A DNA stretch of 60,072 nt from Alphaproteobacteria bacterium (GTDB lineage: Bacteria > Pseudomonadota > Alphaproteobacteria > RF32 > CAG-239). The position numbers were made by a program, and so were the translations under genes. The DNA lies in contig JAFUTN010000019.1 of the NCBI GenBank assembly GCA_017484225.1, forward strand, positions 1-60,072, in the 5' to 3' direction. The notes under the pieces were generated by a model. That model searched no databases and was not told where the DNA came from. It saw only the letters and a program-made list of their open reading frames with translations. Positions 43,432-51,659 of this stretch are shown here, in pieces; position 1 is the first letter of the stretch, and every line of letters starts with the position of its first letter.

Positions 43432-44181
43432 ATGAAAAAAATTGTGCTACTGGTGGGGATTTTTGCGTGTTTTGCTTATGAGAGTTCAGCCGAAACATGG
43501 AACTGCGGACCGGCAACTGATGGTGTATATAGTGACAGCGTTAAATGCACCTATGATGAGGCAACAAAAACTTTAACAATTTCCGGCGAAGGAGAAATGG
43601 GTGATTATCCTTATGATAAAAATACAAAATCATCCAGCGCTCCATGGATAGGAAAAAATATTGAGCATGCCGTATTTGAAGGAAATGTAACAAGTATCGG
43701 GGATAGAGCTTTTGGTTGGTTACCATCACTAAAAGATATAACAGGAACTGAAAATATTACACGTGTCGGAGATGCTGCCTTTTTTAATGCCGCTTCTTTG
43801 ATAAGCATAGATTTGCCGAATGTGCAGGAAATAGGCGGTATCGCTTTTTATGGAACAGCAAAGCTTAAATATGTCGGTATTCCGGATGGGGTTACATATT
43901 TATCTGACACATGCTCAAGACCATTACCTAACCCATGCGACAGCACAAGCTATAATCGTGATACTTTTGATGCTTCAAAAGTTTCAAATTGCCGAAAAAC
44001 CGGAGACTGCGGAAATTGCGGAGAAAAATTCGTGCAAGCGGGAGTTGGGTGTGTAAGTAGTTGTTATACAGGATATACTTCATATTATGGTTTTTGCACG
44101 CGCAAACGCTACACTTTGCCGGAGGCAGACGCGGCAACCAGTAATGATAACGAAAATATGATTGAGTGGATTTTTGAATAA
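43432..44181 (+). CDS. BspA-like secreted protein, leader class A
   Basis: The 249-aa protein has a signal peptide ending SSAE, the ETWNCGPATDGVYSDS / TLTISGEGEMGDY module, LRR_5 repeats, the Cys-rich segment CGNCGEKFVQAGVGC and the C-terminal tail RYTLPEAD...IEWIFE. The protein is nearest to the one at 59106, yet the leader is class A while that of 59106 is class B. TGGAGAAAAATA precedes the ATG. A palindromic element lies downstream. Confidence 0.86.
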   Translation: MKKIVLLVGIFACFAYESSAETWNCGPATDGVYSDSVKCTYDEATKTLTISGEGEMGDYPYDKNTKSSSAPWIGKNIEHAVFEGNVTSIGDRAFGWLPSLKDITGTENITRVGDAAFFNAASLISIDLPNVQEIGGIAFYGTAKLKYVGIPDGVTYLSDTCSRPLPNPCDSTSYNRDTFDASKVSNCRKTGDCGNCGEKFVQAGVGCVSSCYTGYTSYYGFCTRKRYTLPEADAATSNDNENMIEWIFE

Positions 44182-44211
44182 AGAGTCATTATCGGGCGCA
44201 CTCTTTCTTCT

Positions 44212-44249
44212 GTCATTATCGGTTATTGCTTCGCAATCCCGATAATGAC
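44212..44249. repeat. REP-like palindrome, copy 1
   Basis: GTCATTATCGG and CCGATAATGAC are perfect 11-bp arms, with inner arms ATTGC/GCAAT. An extra half-site is at 44185. A second copy with changed loop bases is at 59065, also right after a BspA-like gene. Confidence 0.75.
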
Positions 44250-44300
44250 AGAAAAGAATAGCTGTCCCGACAACAAAAAAACAAAACTTCCGGAGAGAGA

Positions 44301-45062
44301 TTATTTTTTATTCAAAAGTCGCCACTCAAACCATTTTGCTATTTTTAAAAAGCGAAAATAAGCATACGTCGTTGCCATCCAAAAGCCACATGTGCCATAC
44401 AGACAATATCTTCTTATAAAGTAGTAAAACAAAAATTGGCGAGGAAACTCTGTGTATAAACGCAAATAAGAATAGTGTCTGCCCTGTTCAACCGCTGTTT
44501 TCACCAGCTCGTCGGTATACATATTCAGCTTAAACCATATTTGAGAAAGCGAAACATACGAATAGTGGTAAACTTTGTTTTGCAGTTGTTCAATTATTGC
44601 CCCCTCACCGACAATAACACGGTCATTTGTCAAATAATCAGGCATATTGCATTTTTTACGATTATACAGGCGAACCAAATTATATGTTTTTGCAAACATA
44701 CGAGGTTTTTTATCCCCCGGTAGCATATCGCAAATTTTTATTCTGTAACCATCTGCCTGAGGGTCTTTCATTTTTTCTTTTATTTCGGCAATCAATTCAT
44801 CAGACAAAACTTCATCAGCATCAAGCGAAAGAACCCAATCATTATGGCACAACTCTTGTCCGTAATGCTTTTGCGAAGAAATATTTTTCCATTCATGAAA
44901 AACAAATTGAGCCCCGTAAGATAAGGCGATTTCTTTTGTTGAATCGGTTGAGCCGCTGTCTATCACAAAAATTTCGTCGGCAACATTCTTCAACGCCTGC
45001 AAAGTTTTTCCTAAACGTTTTTCTTCGTTCAATGTTACAATGTATGCAGAAATTTTTACCAT
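44301..45062 (-). CDS. Glycosyltransferase family 2, LPS-core type
   Basis: The 253-aa GT-A enzyme begins MVKISAYIVTLNEEKRL, with DSGSTDSTKEIA and the metal-binding LSLDADEVLSD. It resembles WaaE/KdtX-type transferases that add sugars to the inner core of lipopolysaccharide. A C-terminal aromatic hydrophobic stretch suggests attachment to the inner membrane. The acceptor cannot be told. It is transcribed in the same direction as fabI but is separated from it by fabI's terminator (45075-45104). Confidence 0.85.
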   Translation of the reverse strand: MVKISAYIVTLNEEKRLGKTLQALKNVADEIFVIDSGSTDSTKEIALSYGAQFVFHEWKNISSQKHYGQELCHNDWVLSLDADEVLSDELIAEIKEKMKDPQADGYRIKICDMLPGDKKPRMFAKTYNLVRLYNRKKCNMPDYLTNDRVIVGEGAIIEQLQNKVYHYSYVSLSQIWFKLNMYTDELVKTAVEQGRHYSYLRLYTEFPRQFLFYYFIRRYCLYGTCGFWMATTYAYFRFLKIAKWFEWRLLNKK

Positions 45063-45074
45063 GTTTTACCCTCT

Positions 45075-45104
45075 AAAAAATACCCCGAGACATAAGCTCG
45101 GGGC
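45075..45104 (-). terminator. Terminator of fabI
   Basis: On the minus strand CCCCGAG and CTCGGGG form a 7-bp stem followed by TATTTTTT. It lies between fabI and the glycosyltransferase gene. Confidence 0.85.
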
Positions 45105-45118
45105 TTATCTACATATTT

Positions 45119-45943
45119 TTACTCAAATTCGTGCAGAACTTCGGCACTTTCTTTTGCGTTGTCAATATTAATCATGGCAATCGTATTGTATCCGCAGTCA
45201 ACGTGCAAAACTTCACCGGTCACGGCAGAACCCAAATCAGACAACAAACTCAGTGCCGTATTGCCTACTTCGGTTTGCATAACGTTGCGTTGTAACGGTG
45301 CATTAAGTTCATTCCAGCGCAAAATGGTGCGGAAATCACCGATACCGGAAGCTGCCAATGTTTTTATCGGTCCGGATGAAATAGCATTTACGCGAACACC
45401 TTGCTTACCCATATCAACCGCGGCATAACGAACGGATGCTTCCAAAGCAGCTTTTGCCACACCCATAATATTATAATTCGGCAATACACGTTCAGAGCCT
45501 AAATAGGTTAATGTCACAATAGAACCGCCTTCGTTCATAATCGGTGATGCACAGCGGCATGCTTCCAAAAATGAATAGCAAGAAATGTGCATAGTATTTG
45601 TAAAGTTATCCAAAGTTGTATCTATTGTGCGGCCACGGAGTTGATCTTTGTCGGAAAATGCGATTGCGTGAACCAAAAAATCAATTTTTCCCCATTTTTC
45701 CCCAAGCTCCTTGAAACAAGCTTCAACAGAAGCGGAATCCGACACATCACACTTAATTAACATCGGATTATTCAGTTGTTCTGCCAAAGGCTTAACTCTT
45801 TTTTCCAAAACATCATTTTGATAAGAAATTGCAATTTGCGCTCCATGGGCGTTTAAAGCCTGAGCAATACCCCAAGCGATTGACTTGTCGTTAGCCAATC
45901 CCATAATTAAACCTTTTTTACCGGCCATAAGTTGTTCAGCCAT
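45119..45943 (-). CDS. fabI: Enoyl-ACP reductase (NADH)
   Basis: The 274-aa short-chain dehydrogenase-type enzyme carries out the last step of fatty-acid elongation. It has GLIMGLANDKSIAWGIA (cofactor loop) and the active-site Tyr-x6-Lys in YNIMGVAK. VNAISSGPIKTLAASGIGDF is a FabI hallmark. The substrate-loop and cofactor-loop pattern is that of classic FabI, not FabV or FabL. It is a likely target of triclosan-type inhibitors by family knowledge only. The start may also be the second Met (MAGKKG). Confidence 0.95.
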   Translation of the reverse strand: MAEQLMAGKKGLIMGLANDKSIAWGIAQALNAHGAQIAISYQNDVLEKRVKPLAEQLNNPMLIKCDVSDSASVEACFKELGEKWGKIDFLVHAIAFSDKDQLRGRTIDTTLDNFTNTMHISCYSFLEACRCASPIMNEGGSIVTLTYLGSERVLPNYNIMGVAKAALEASVRYAAVDMGKQGVRVNAISSGPIKTLAASGIGDFRTILRWNELNAPLQRNVMQTEVGNTALSLLSDLGSAVTGEVLHVDCGYNTIAMINIDNAKESAEVLHEFE

Positions 45944-46062
45944 GATATATTTCCTTTGCTTTTAGTTCAAATTGATATAAACTGCCTTAAAAAAGACAAG
46001 TTACCTAATGGATACTTAGCGAAAATATTTTGTTTTGTAAACATTTTTTTGAAAGTTGTGAA

Positions 46063-46974
46063 ATGTCCGAAAGTTCTAAAAAGAAAAAATGGAAAAAATT
46101 GGGCAAAATGTTTGCCGGATATTTATGGCAAAGAACAGATGATGCAATGGTGCTGCGAGTGGCATCTTCACTAAGTTATACAACCTTGCTGGCCGTGGTT
46201 CCGTTTATTGCCGTCGCTTTGGCGATTTTTGCCGAACTGAAAATATTTGCGGATGTCAGTTCACAGGTGCAGGATTTTTTGTTTCAATATTTTGTTCCGG
46301 ATATCGGTCAAAATATTCCCCACTATATACGCCAATTTGTCAGCGCAACGTCCAAGTTGAAAGCACTGGGTATTGCCGGTTTGGCTGTCACGGCATTTTT
46401 AATGCTCTACACAATAGAAAGCAGTTTTAATTTTATTTTTGATGTAAAAAAAAGGCGGAAAATTGTTACCCGTATCTGTCTTTATGCCGCAATTTTGATT
46501 ATTTGTCCTTTGCTGTTGGGACTTGCTTTTTCCATTAAAGGATATCTTTTGACGTTAAAATATTTTCATCCGGAAGAAATAATCGGCTACGGAATTTTTG
46601 CCGGTTTTATATTGCCCAACCTGATGACAATTTTGGTAATGATGCTGTCTTATTATCTGGTGCCGAATCGCAAAGTTAAATGCAAAAATGCTTTTATCGG
46701 CGCTTGTGTTGCTTTTTTAATGATGTATGTTTTGCGTTTCGGGTTCGGATACTTTTTAGCCTTAAACGTGACCTATAAAACATTATACGGAGCATTAGCC
46801 GCCGTTCCTTTGATGCTGGTTTGGATGTATTCATGGTGGGCTGTGGTAATGTTTGGTGCCGTGGTGACGGCAACTTGCGAAGAATTCAGCGACAAAAAAT
46901 ATGTGCTCAGCAAAATTCAAAAAAGAAAAGCAAAGCACAAAAAAATTTCAAAGAATCACCCGATTGTGGAATAA
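46063..46974 (+). CDS. YihY/BrkB-family membrane protein
   Basis: The 303-aa protein has six membrane spans and family motifs ASSLSYTTLLAVVPFIAVALA near residue 35 and YGALAAVPLMLVWMYSWWAVVMFGA near 250. Formerly called RNase BN, the family's role is unsettled. A role in envelope or phospholipid transport has been proposed for related AsmA-linked members. ATG 46063 has GAAAG upstream; an earlier in-frame ATG (46030) would add residues unlike the family. The C-terminus is Lys-rich. Confidence 0.9.
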   Translation: MSESSKKKKWKKLGKMFAGYLWQRTDDAMVLRVASSLSYTTLLAVVPFIAVALAIFAELKIFADVSSQVQDFLFQYFVPDIGQNIPHYIRQFVSATSKLKALGIAGLAVTAFLMLYTIESSFNFIFDVKKRRKIVTRICLYAAILIICPLLLGLAFSIKGYLLTLKYFHPEEIIGYGIFAGFILPNLMTILVMMLSYYLVPNRKVKCKNAFIGACVAFLMMYVLRFGFGYFLALNVTYKTLYGALAAVPLMLVWMYSWWAVVMFGAVVTATCEEFSDKKYVLSKIQKRKAKHKKISKNHPIVE

Positions 46975-46986
46975 AAAAATATGTGT

Positions 46987-47015
46987 TTGAAAAATAAAAA
47001 CGAACCTCTTATACT
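46987..47015 (+). promoter_or_regulatory. Promoter of ugd
   Basis: TTGAAA (46987-46992), 17 bases, then TATACT (47010-47015), 27 bases before the ATG. Confidence 0.7.
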
Positions 47016-47042
47016 TACAAAAAATTTTAAAGGGAGACGGTT

Positions 47043-48347
47043 ATGAAAATTGGTATTATAGGAACCGGTTACGTCGGATTGCCGACCGGTGTGGGATTTG
47101 CCGAACTGGGTAATGAGGTTGTCTGCGTTGATAAAATTAAAGAAAAAATAGATATGTTAAAACGCGGGGAACTGACACTTTATGAAGACGGTTTGGCAGA
47201 AATGTTTGATAAAAACATTAAGGAAGGTCGTCTGACTTTCACAACTTCCATGCGAAAAGCGGTTGAAGATGCCGATTTAGTTATTATTGCCGTCGGCACA
47301 CCTCCGCATCCGGTCACACATGAGGCCGACATGAAATATATTCACGCCGCCGCCACCGAACTGGCATCATATTTAACCGGATACACGGTTATTGCCACAA
47401 AATCCACCGTTCCGGTCGGAACCGGCGACGATATTGAACAACTCATTACATCAAAAAATCCGACGGCACGATTTGATGTCATTTCGCTGCCGGAATTTTT
47501 GCGCGAAGGTTTCGCTATTCATGACTTTTTTAATCCGGACAGAATTGTTGTCGGCACAAATTCGGAAAAAGCCGCAAATTTGATTAAAGAACTATATGCT
47601 CCGTTTGCCGATAAAACCAATATGTTGTTTATCAAAAGGCAATCGGCAGAAACGGTTAAATACGCATCCAATGCCTTTTTAGCCATTAAAATCCATTATA
47701 TTAATGAAATGGCTGATTTTTGCGAGAAAACCGGTGCCGAAATTGCCGAAGTTGCCAAAGGAATGGGGCTTGACAGCAGAATTGGCCCTAAGTTTTTAAA
47801 CCCCGGACCGGGTTACGGCGGAAGCTGTTTTCCGAAAGACACTATGGCTATGGCATATATGGCAAGGCAAAACAATGTTGATATGACTCTGGTTAAAGCA
47901 GCTATTGATGGCAATGTGGCACGCAAGAAAAAAATGGCCGAACGTATAATCAATTCGGTGCAATACATAAAAAATCCAAAAATAGCAGTGCTGGGATTAG
48001 CTTTCAAAAACGGAACAGATGATTGCCGTCAAAGTCCGGCAATGGATATTGTGCAGAATTTGCTGGAGATGAATCCGGAAATTGATATTGTGGCTTTTGA
48101 CCCGAAAGCTATGGGAAATGCCTGCCAAATTTTAGGTGATAAAATTCAATATGCCGACAATATGTATGCCGCACTAAAAGATGCCGATGTTTTGGCAATA
48201 CTGACAGAATGGAGCGAGTTTAAAAATCTGGATTTAGCAGTTGCTGCGGAATTAATGCGCGGTAAAAAAATCATAGATTGCCGCAATATGATTGATAAAA
48301 ATAAAGCAGAAAATGCCGGATTTTCTTATCAGGGAATTGGTAAGTAA
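47043..48347 (+). CDS. ugd: UDP-glucose 6-dehydrogenase
   Basis: The 434-aa enzyme oxidises UDP-glucose to UDP-glucuronate with two NAD+. It has the N-terminal GTGYVGLPTG nucleotide motif, the catalytic Cys in GPGYGGSCFPKD, a central dimer helix and the C-terminal UDP-binding domain (GLAFKNGTDDCRQSPAMDI). The product feeds capsule, exopolysaccharide or LPS sugars. AAGGGAGACGG precedes the ATG. The gene appears monocistronic, with its own promoter and terminator. Confidence 0.95.
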   Translation: MKIGIIGTGYVGLPTGVGFAELGNEVVCVDKIKEKIDMLKRGELTLYEDGLAEMFDKNIKEGRLTFTTSMRKAVEDADLVIIAVGTPPHPVTHEADMKYIHAAATELASYLTGYTVIATKSTVPVGTGDDIEQLITSKNPTARFDVISLPEFLREGFAIHDFFNPDRIVVGTNSEKAANLIKELYAPFADKTNMLFIKRQSAETVKYASNAFLAIKIHYINEMADFCEKTGAEIAEVAKGMGLDSRIGPKFLNPGPGYGGSCFPKDTMAMAYMARQNNVDMTLVKAAIDGNVARKKKMAERIINSVQYIKNPKIAVLGLAFKNGTDDCRQSPAMDIVQNLLEMNPEIDIVAFDPKAMGNACQILGDKIQYADNMYAALKDADVLAILTEWSEFKNLDLAVAAELMRGKKIIDCRNMIDKNKAENAGFSYQGIGK

Positions 48348-48368
48348 ATTTATATTGAATATCGTGTT

Positions 48369-48406
48369 AATATTCTGTTGCCGACCGGAAACAGAATATT
48401 TTTTTA
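48369..48406 (+). terminator. Terminator of ugd
   Basis: AATATTCTGTT and AACAGAATATT form an 11-bp stem followed by TTTTTAT. Confidence 0.85.
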
Positions 48407-48412
48407 TTAATC

Positions 48413-48441
48413 TTTACAAAAATATTCTTTTTTGCTAAAAT
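48413..48441 (+). promoter_or_regulatory. Promoter of leader RNA A3
   Basis: TTTACA (48413-48418), 17 bases, then TAAAAT (48436-48441), identical in both boxes to the A1 promoter. Confidence 0.75.
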
Positions 48442-48447
48442 TGCAGA

Positions 48448-48653
48448 AGAGTGTGAAAAAACACACTTCAGGGCGTGACAACCCTTTAAGTAAATGTGTT
48501 CGCAAAAATATTGCGGACGGGTATTAAGCCGATATTTTGTTCATAAGTATGAGCGGATGTCGGTGTTATAAGGCTTTAGCACGAAATCGCCGAGCCGTTC
48601 TGCATTTACTTACGGTTTGTCAACATCCGCCCACCATTTCGGTGGCTTTTTTG
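48448..48653 (+). ncRNA. Structured leader RNA, class A, copy 3
   Basis: Hairpin AGTGTG/CACACT (48450-48467). The closing helix pairs TGACAACC (48476-48483) with GGTTTGTCA (48614-48622, one bulge) and AAGTAAATG (48488-48496) with CATTTACTT (48603-48611). These differ in sequence from A1 and A2 but occupy the same place. Inner hairpins are GTTCGCA/TGCGGAC, CCGATAT/ATGTCGG with GTTCA/TGAGC, and GGCT/AGCC. The terminator stem is CCACC/GGTGG with TTTTTT instead of the CCCGT type. It ends 30 bases before ATG 48683. Confidence 0.82.
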
Positions 48654-48682
48654 TTAACTTTGTTGAAAAGGATGTTTTAAAG

Positions 48683-49618
48683 ATGAAACGTATAAATATA
48701 ATAGTGCTTTTTGCTTTATCGGCTATTTTGTATTCTTCCCAAGCAAACTCTAAAATTGTTGCCAGCGGAGATGACTGCGCGGCAGAAGGGGCATCTTGTC
48801 ATTGGGAAGTTGATTCGGAGGGTAAATTAACAATCACCGGCTCCGGTGCAATGAAAGATTACGAATGCTGCGGATTTCAACCATATTATGAATATGCGGA
48901 CAAAATTAAAACAATAGAAGTAGGAGAAGGAATTACTTCCACCGGAAACAGAGCTTTTCAATTTCTTAATAAAGCAACATCCGTATCCCTGCCGACATCT
49001 TTGCAAAGCATATCTTTCCTATCGTTTGACTTTGCTTCTGCTCTTAACACAATAAACTTCGCCGAAAACAGCAATAACATAAGTATCGGACATGGTGCAT
49101 TTAAAGGGAGCGGAATAACATCAATAATAATTCCGGAATCAGTTGAAACCATCAGCAGCATGGCTTTTGCCGCGCAAAACTTGGAAACATTAACCATACC
49201 GGATTCAGTCAAGACAATATACGGCAATTTATTTGTCGGCGACAATGCTCGCGCGGATAATATTAAAGAAATAATAATCTACGACAGCGTCAATACCGAT
49301 AATTGGAGTAACACTTTTCCGGAAGGTGTCGTGGTCAGATGTTTGGGAGATATACAAAAATGTGATAATGCCATGAAAAAATACGGCATTACGACACTGC
49401 CGGCCTTGGAGCAGCAATGTAACAATATTGCCCGATACTATTATACCGGCGAAAATTGCGCAAGCAGACCGGAAGACAGTATTTTAGATTGTGCTGTCGG
49501 ATACTACACCGACTATAATGATTTTTGCTATAAAGTTAAACTTCGTTATACCCTACCGGAAGCAGACAAAGCCACATCAAATGATGATGAAAATATGATT
49601 GAATGGATATTTCAATAA
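48683..49618 (+). CDS. BspA-like secreted protein, leader class A
   Basis: The 311-aa protein starts at ATG 48683 with AAAGGA upstream; a longer frame from 48617 would begin inside the leader terminator. It has a signal peptide (about 1-23), the BspA-type module HWEVDSEGKLTITGSGAMKDYE and LRR_5 repeats such as ITSIIIPESVETISSMAF. A Cys-containing segment follows, then the tail RYTLPEADKATSNDDENMIE ending WIFQ. It is the longest and, with 23115, the most diverged of the six family members. Confidence 0.85.
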   Translation: MKRINIIVLFALSAILYSSQANSKIVASGDDCAAEGASCHWEVDSEGKLTITGSGAMKDYECCGFQPYYEYADKIKTIEVGEGITSTGNRAFQFLNKATSVSLPTSLQSISFLSFDFASALNTINFAENSNNISIGHGAFKGSGITSIIIPESVETISSMAFAAQNLETLTIPDSVKTIYGNLFVGDNARADNIKEIIIYDSVNTDNWSNTFPEGVVVRCLGDIQKCDNAMKKYGITTLPALEQQCNNIARYYYTGENCASRPEDSILDCAVGYYTDYNDFCYKVKLRYTLPEADKATSNDDENMIEWIFQ

Positions 49619-49670
49619 ATAAACGCGCAACCCTGAAAAATTGTGTGTTCGGAGCAATAAAATATTTGAC

Positions 49671-49699
49671 TTGCACGTCAAGAAAAAATGTGTTCTAAT
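49671..49699 (+). promoter_or_regulatory. Promoter of the SNase-like gene
   Basis: TTGCAC (49671-49676), 17 bases, then TCTAAT (49694-49699), about 37 bases before the ATG. Confidence 0.5.
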
Positions 49700-49736
49700 G
49701 ACGGCAGATTTTTGGTTTAACGGAAAAGGTTAAAAA

Positions 49737-50762
49737 ATGTCCGTAATGAAAAAGTTTGCACTTTTTGTCTTGTTCATAATGTTTATGTATTTCGGCGGTC
49801 AAGGCACGCAAAGTTCCAGCTCTTTGTTGCAGGGAATGGGGGCTTTCGGTGTTGTTTTTGCGCTGATACTGCTGTTTATTCTATTCAAGTTTTTAAAAAT
49901 GACTTTTCGGCTTTTACCTTCTGTTTTGATGTTGGTTGCCCTCGGGGTATTTATTTTTTACTGCCTTGGCAGTTTCAGCAGCGACTCGTCTTTAGAAAAA
50001 TCTCAGCAACAATATGCCGAAGACATTCCTCCTGCCGACAGTGAATACTCTCAGGTTCAAGAAACCGGAACAATGGAAGATGTGTTTATGTTCGGCTCCG
50101 GAGATGTGGATGAAAAAACCGTTTCTCAACAACAACCACAGCAACAGCCACAAACGGCGCAACAACAGCAAAACGGCGGTTTGGTCGGAGCTTTCAACGA
50201 ATTAATGTTTGGAACTCCTCAGCAGCCGCAACCGGTTTGGTCTTTTGAACGTAACTTTAATCCCGAAGACTACCCGTCCGTAAGCGGACATGGTGTCGCT
50301 TTAAGCGGAAGCACGTTGCGTATAGGCAAACTAAAGCTCCGCCTTTTGGGAATAGAAGCTCCGGTCATTAATCAAACTTGCGCGGATAAATACGGTCATA
50401 GCTATAATTGCGGGCAAAAAGCGAAAATATGGTTGCAAGATTGGATGGAAGATAAGACCGTTACTTGTAATGTGATTAGTAAAGTTATAAATAACGGCGC
50501 AACCGGTGTTTGCTTTGCGGACGGATATGATATTGCGGCAGTGGTAACCAATGCGGGATGGGCTGTTGCTTATCCGAAAAATACGGATATTTATGTTCCT
50601 TATGAAGAGCAGGCAAATATAAATCGCCGCGGTCTTTGGGCCGGAAAATTTTATAAACCTTGGGATTGGCGAAAAATTCAAAGCCGCAAAGTCAATGTGC
50701 AGATAGAAGATGATTCGTCATTTTTAGATTCAATAACTTCAAGTTTCAGCGGGTGGTTCTGA
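49737..50762 (+). CDS. Membrane-anchored thermonuclease-like (SNase) protein
   Basis: The 341-aa protein has N-terminal membrane spans (about 6-22, 32-52 and 58-76), a Gln-rich linker (about 125-160) and a C-terminal staphylococcal-nuclease-like domain (about 180-315). The domain has GSTLRIGKLKLRLLGIEAP, a CG-x-x-A stretch (YNCGQKAKIWLQDWM) and an NRRGLWAGKFYKPWDW ending. Staphylococcal-type catalytic Arg/Glu positions are not fully evident, so nuclease activity is unproven. The nuclease domain is probably in the periplasm. The stop codon overlaps the tsaE start (TGATG). Confidence 0.75.
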   Translation: MSVMKKFALFVLFIMFMYFGGQGTQSSSSLLQGMGAFGVVFALILLFILFKFLKMTFRLLPSVLMLVALGVFIFYCLGSFSSDSSLEKSQQQYAEDIPPADSEYSQVQETGTMEDVFMFGSGDVDEKTVSQQQPQQQPQTAQQQQNGGLVGAFNELMFGTPQQPQPVWSFERNFNPEDYPSVSGHGVALSGSTLRIGKLKLRLLGIEAPVINQTCADKYGHSYNCGQKAKIWLQDWMEDKTVTCNVISKVINNGATGVCFADGYDIAAVVTNAGWAVAYPKNTDIYVPYEEQANINRRGLWAGKFYKPWDWRKIQSRKVNVQIEDDSSFLDSITSSFSGWF

Positions 50763-51214
50763 TGGAAAAAATTTATATAGCAAAAAATGAAGCCGAAACA
50801 GGCGAAATTGCCGCAAAATTGGCAAACATCACAAAGCGCGGAGATATCTGGGCATTGCACGGAACATTGGGAGCCGGGAAAACCGTTTTCAGCAAGGCTT
50901 TTGTGCAAGCTTTAACTGATGCAAAAGAAGTTCCGAGCCCGACTTTCACGCTATTACAAACATACGCATCCTCAGATTTTGACATATATCATTACGATTT
51001 ATACCGAATTGAAAATCCGACGGATATTTTTGAATTGGATGTGGAAGAAGCTTTTTATTCGGGAGTAAGTTTAGTGGAATGGCCGGAAAAAATGGGCGCT
51101 TTTGCTCCGAGAAATATGTGGAACGTAAAAATAGAAATTGATGGTGACAGCCGCAGAATCACCGTTTCTTCGGAAGATGAAGAAAAAGTATCACGTTTAA
51201 GTAATTTGAAGTAA
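50762..51214 (+). CDS. tsaE: tRNA threonylcarbamoyladenosine biosynthesis ATPase TsaE
   Basis: The 150-aa P-loop protein has GTLGAGKTVFSKAF, VPSPTFTLLQTY and IYHYDLYRIENP, the diagnostic TsaE motifs. It works with TsaD and TsaB to make the t6A base at position 37 of ANN-decoding tRNAs. The start at 50762 overlaps the preceding stop, indicating translational coupling. The hprK-like gene follows two bases after its stop. Confidence 0.94.
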   Translation: MEKIYIAKNEAETGEIAAKLANITKRGDIWALHGTLGAGKTVFSKAFVQALTDAKEVPSPTFTLLQTYASSDFDIYHYDLYRIENPTDIFELDVEEAFYSGVSLVEWPEKMGAFAPRNMWNVKIEIDGDSRRITVSSEDEEKVSRLSNLK

Positions 51215-51216
51215 AA

Positions 51217-51645
51217 ATGCCAGAACACGCAACATTAGTGACTTTTTCCGGAAAAGGTGTTTTATTACGCGGCAGGAGCGGCTGCGGAAAATCCGATTTG
51301 GCCTTTCGCTTGATTGAAAATTGCAAAGCAAAATTGGTTGCGGATGATGTTGTTGACATATATGCCGAAAATAATGTTGTGTTCGGTAAAGTGTGCAACA
51401 ATTTGGAAGGTTTGTTGGAAGTGCGGGGGATAGGAATCGCAAAATATGACTATGAACCCGCAACAGCCATTTGTTTGGTGGTTGATTTGGTGAAAGACGA
51501 AAATTCGGTTGAGCGCCTTCCCGTTGCCGAATATACCGAATTAGCCGGAATAAAAGTGCCTTGCATTAAATTAGTCGGATTTTATGGTTCGGCAGAACAA
51601 AAAATTTTACTGAAATTAAGAGATAATTTACTCAAAACGGATTAA
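51217..51645 (+). CDS. hprK: HPr kinase/phosphorylase, short alphaproteobacterial type
   Basis: The 142-aa protein has the Walker A loop LRGRSGCGKSDLAFRLI, followed by VADDVVDIY and the HprK motif LEVRGIGI. It corresponds only to the C-terminal kinase domain of Gram-positive HprK, which is normal in alphaproteobacteria. There it phosphorylates HPr of a regulatory PTS. No PTS genes are in the window. Confidence 0.9.
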   Translation: MPEHATLVTFSGKGVLLRGRSGCGKSDLAFRLIENCKAKLVADDVVDIYAENNVVFGKVCNNLEGLLEVRGIGIAKYDYEPATAICLVVDLVKDENSVERLPVAEYTELAGIKVPCIKLVGFYGSAEQKILLKLRDNLLKTD

Positions 51646-51659
51646 AATCGGGAAAAAAT

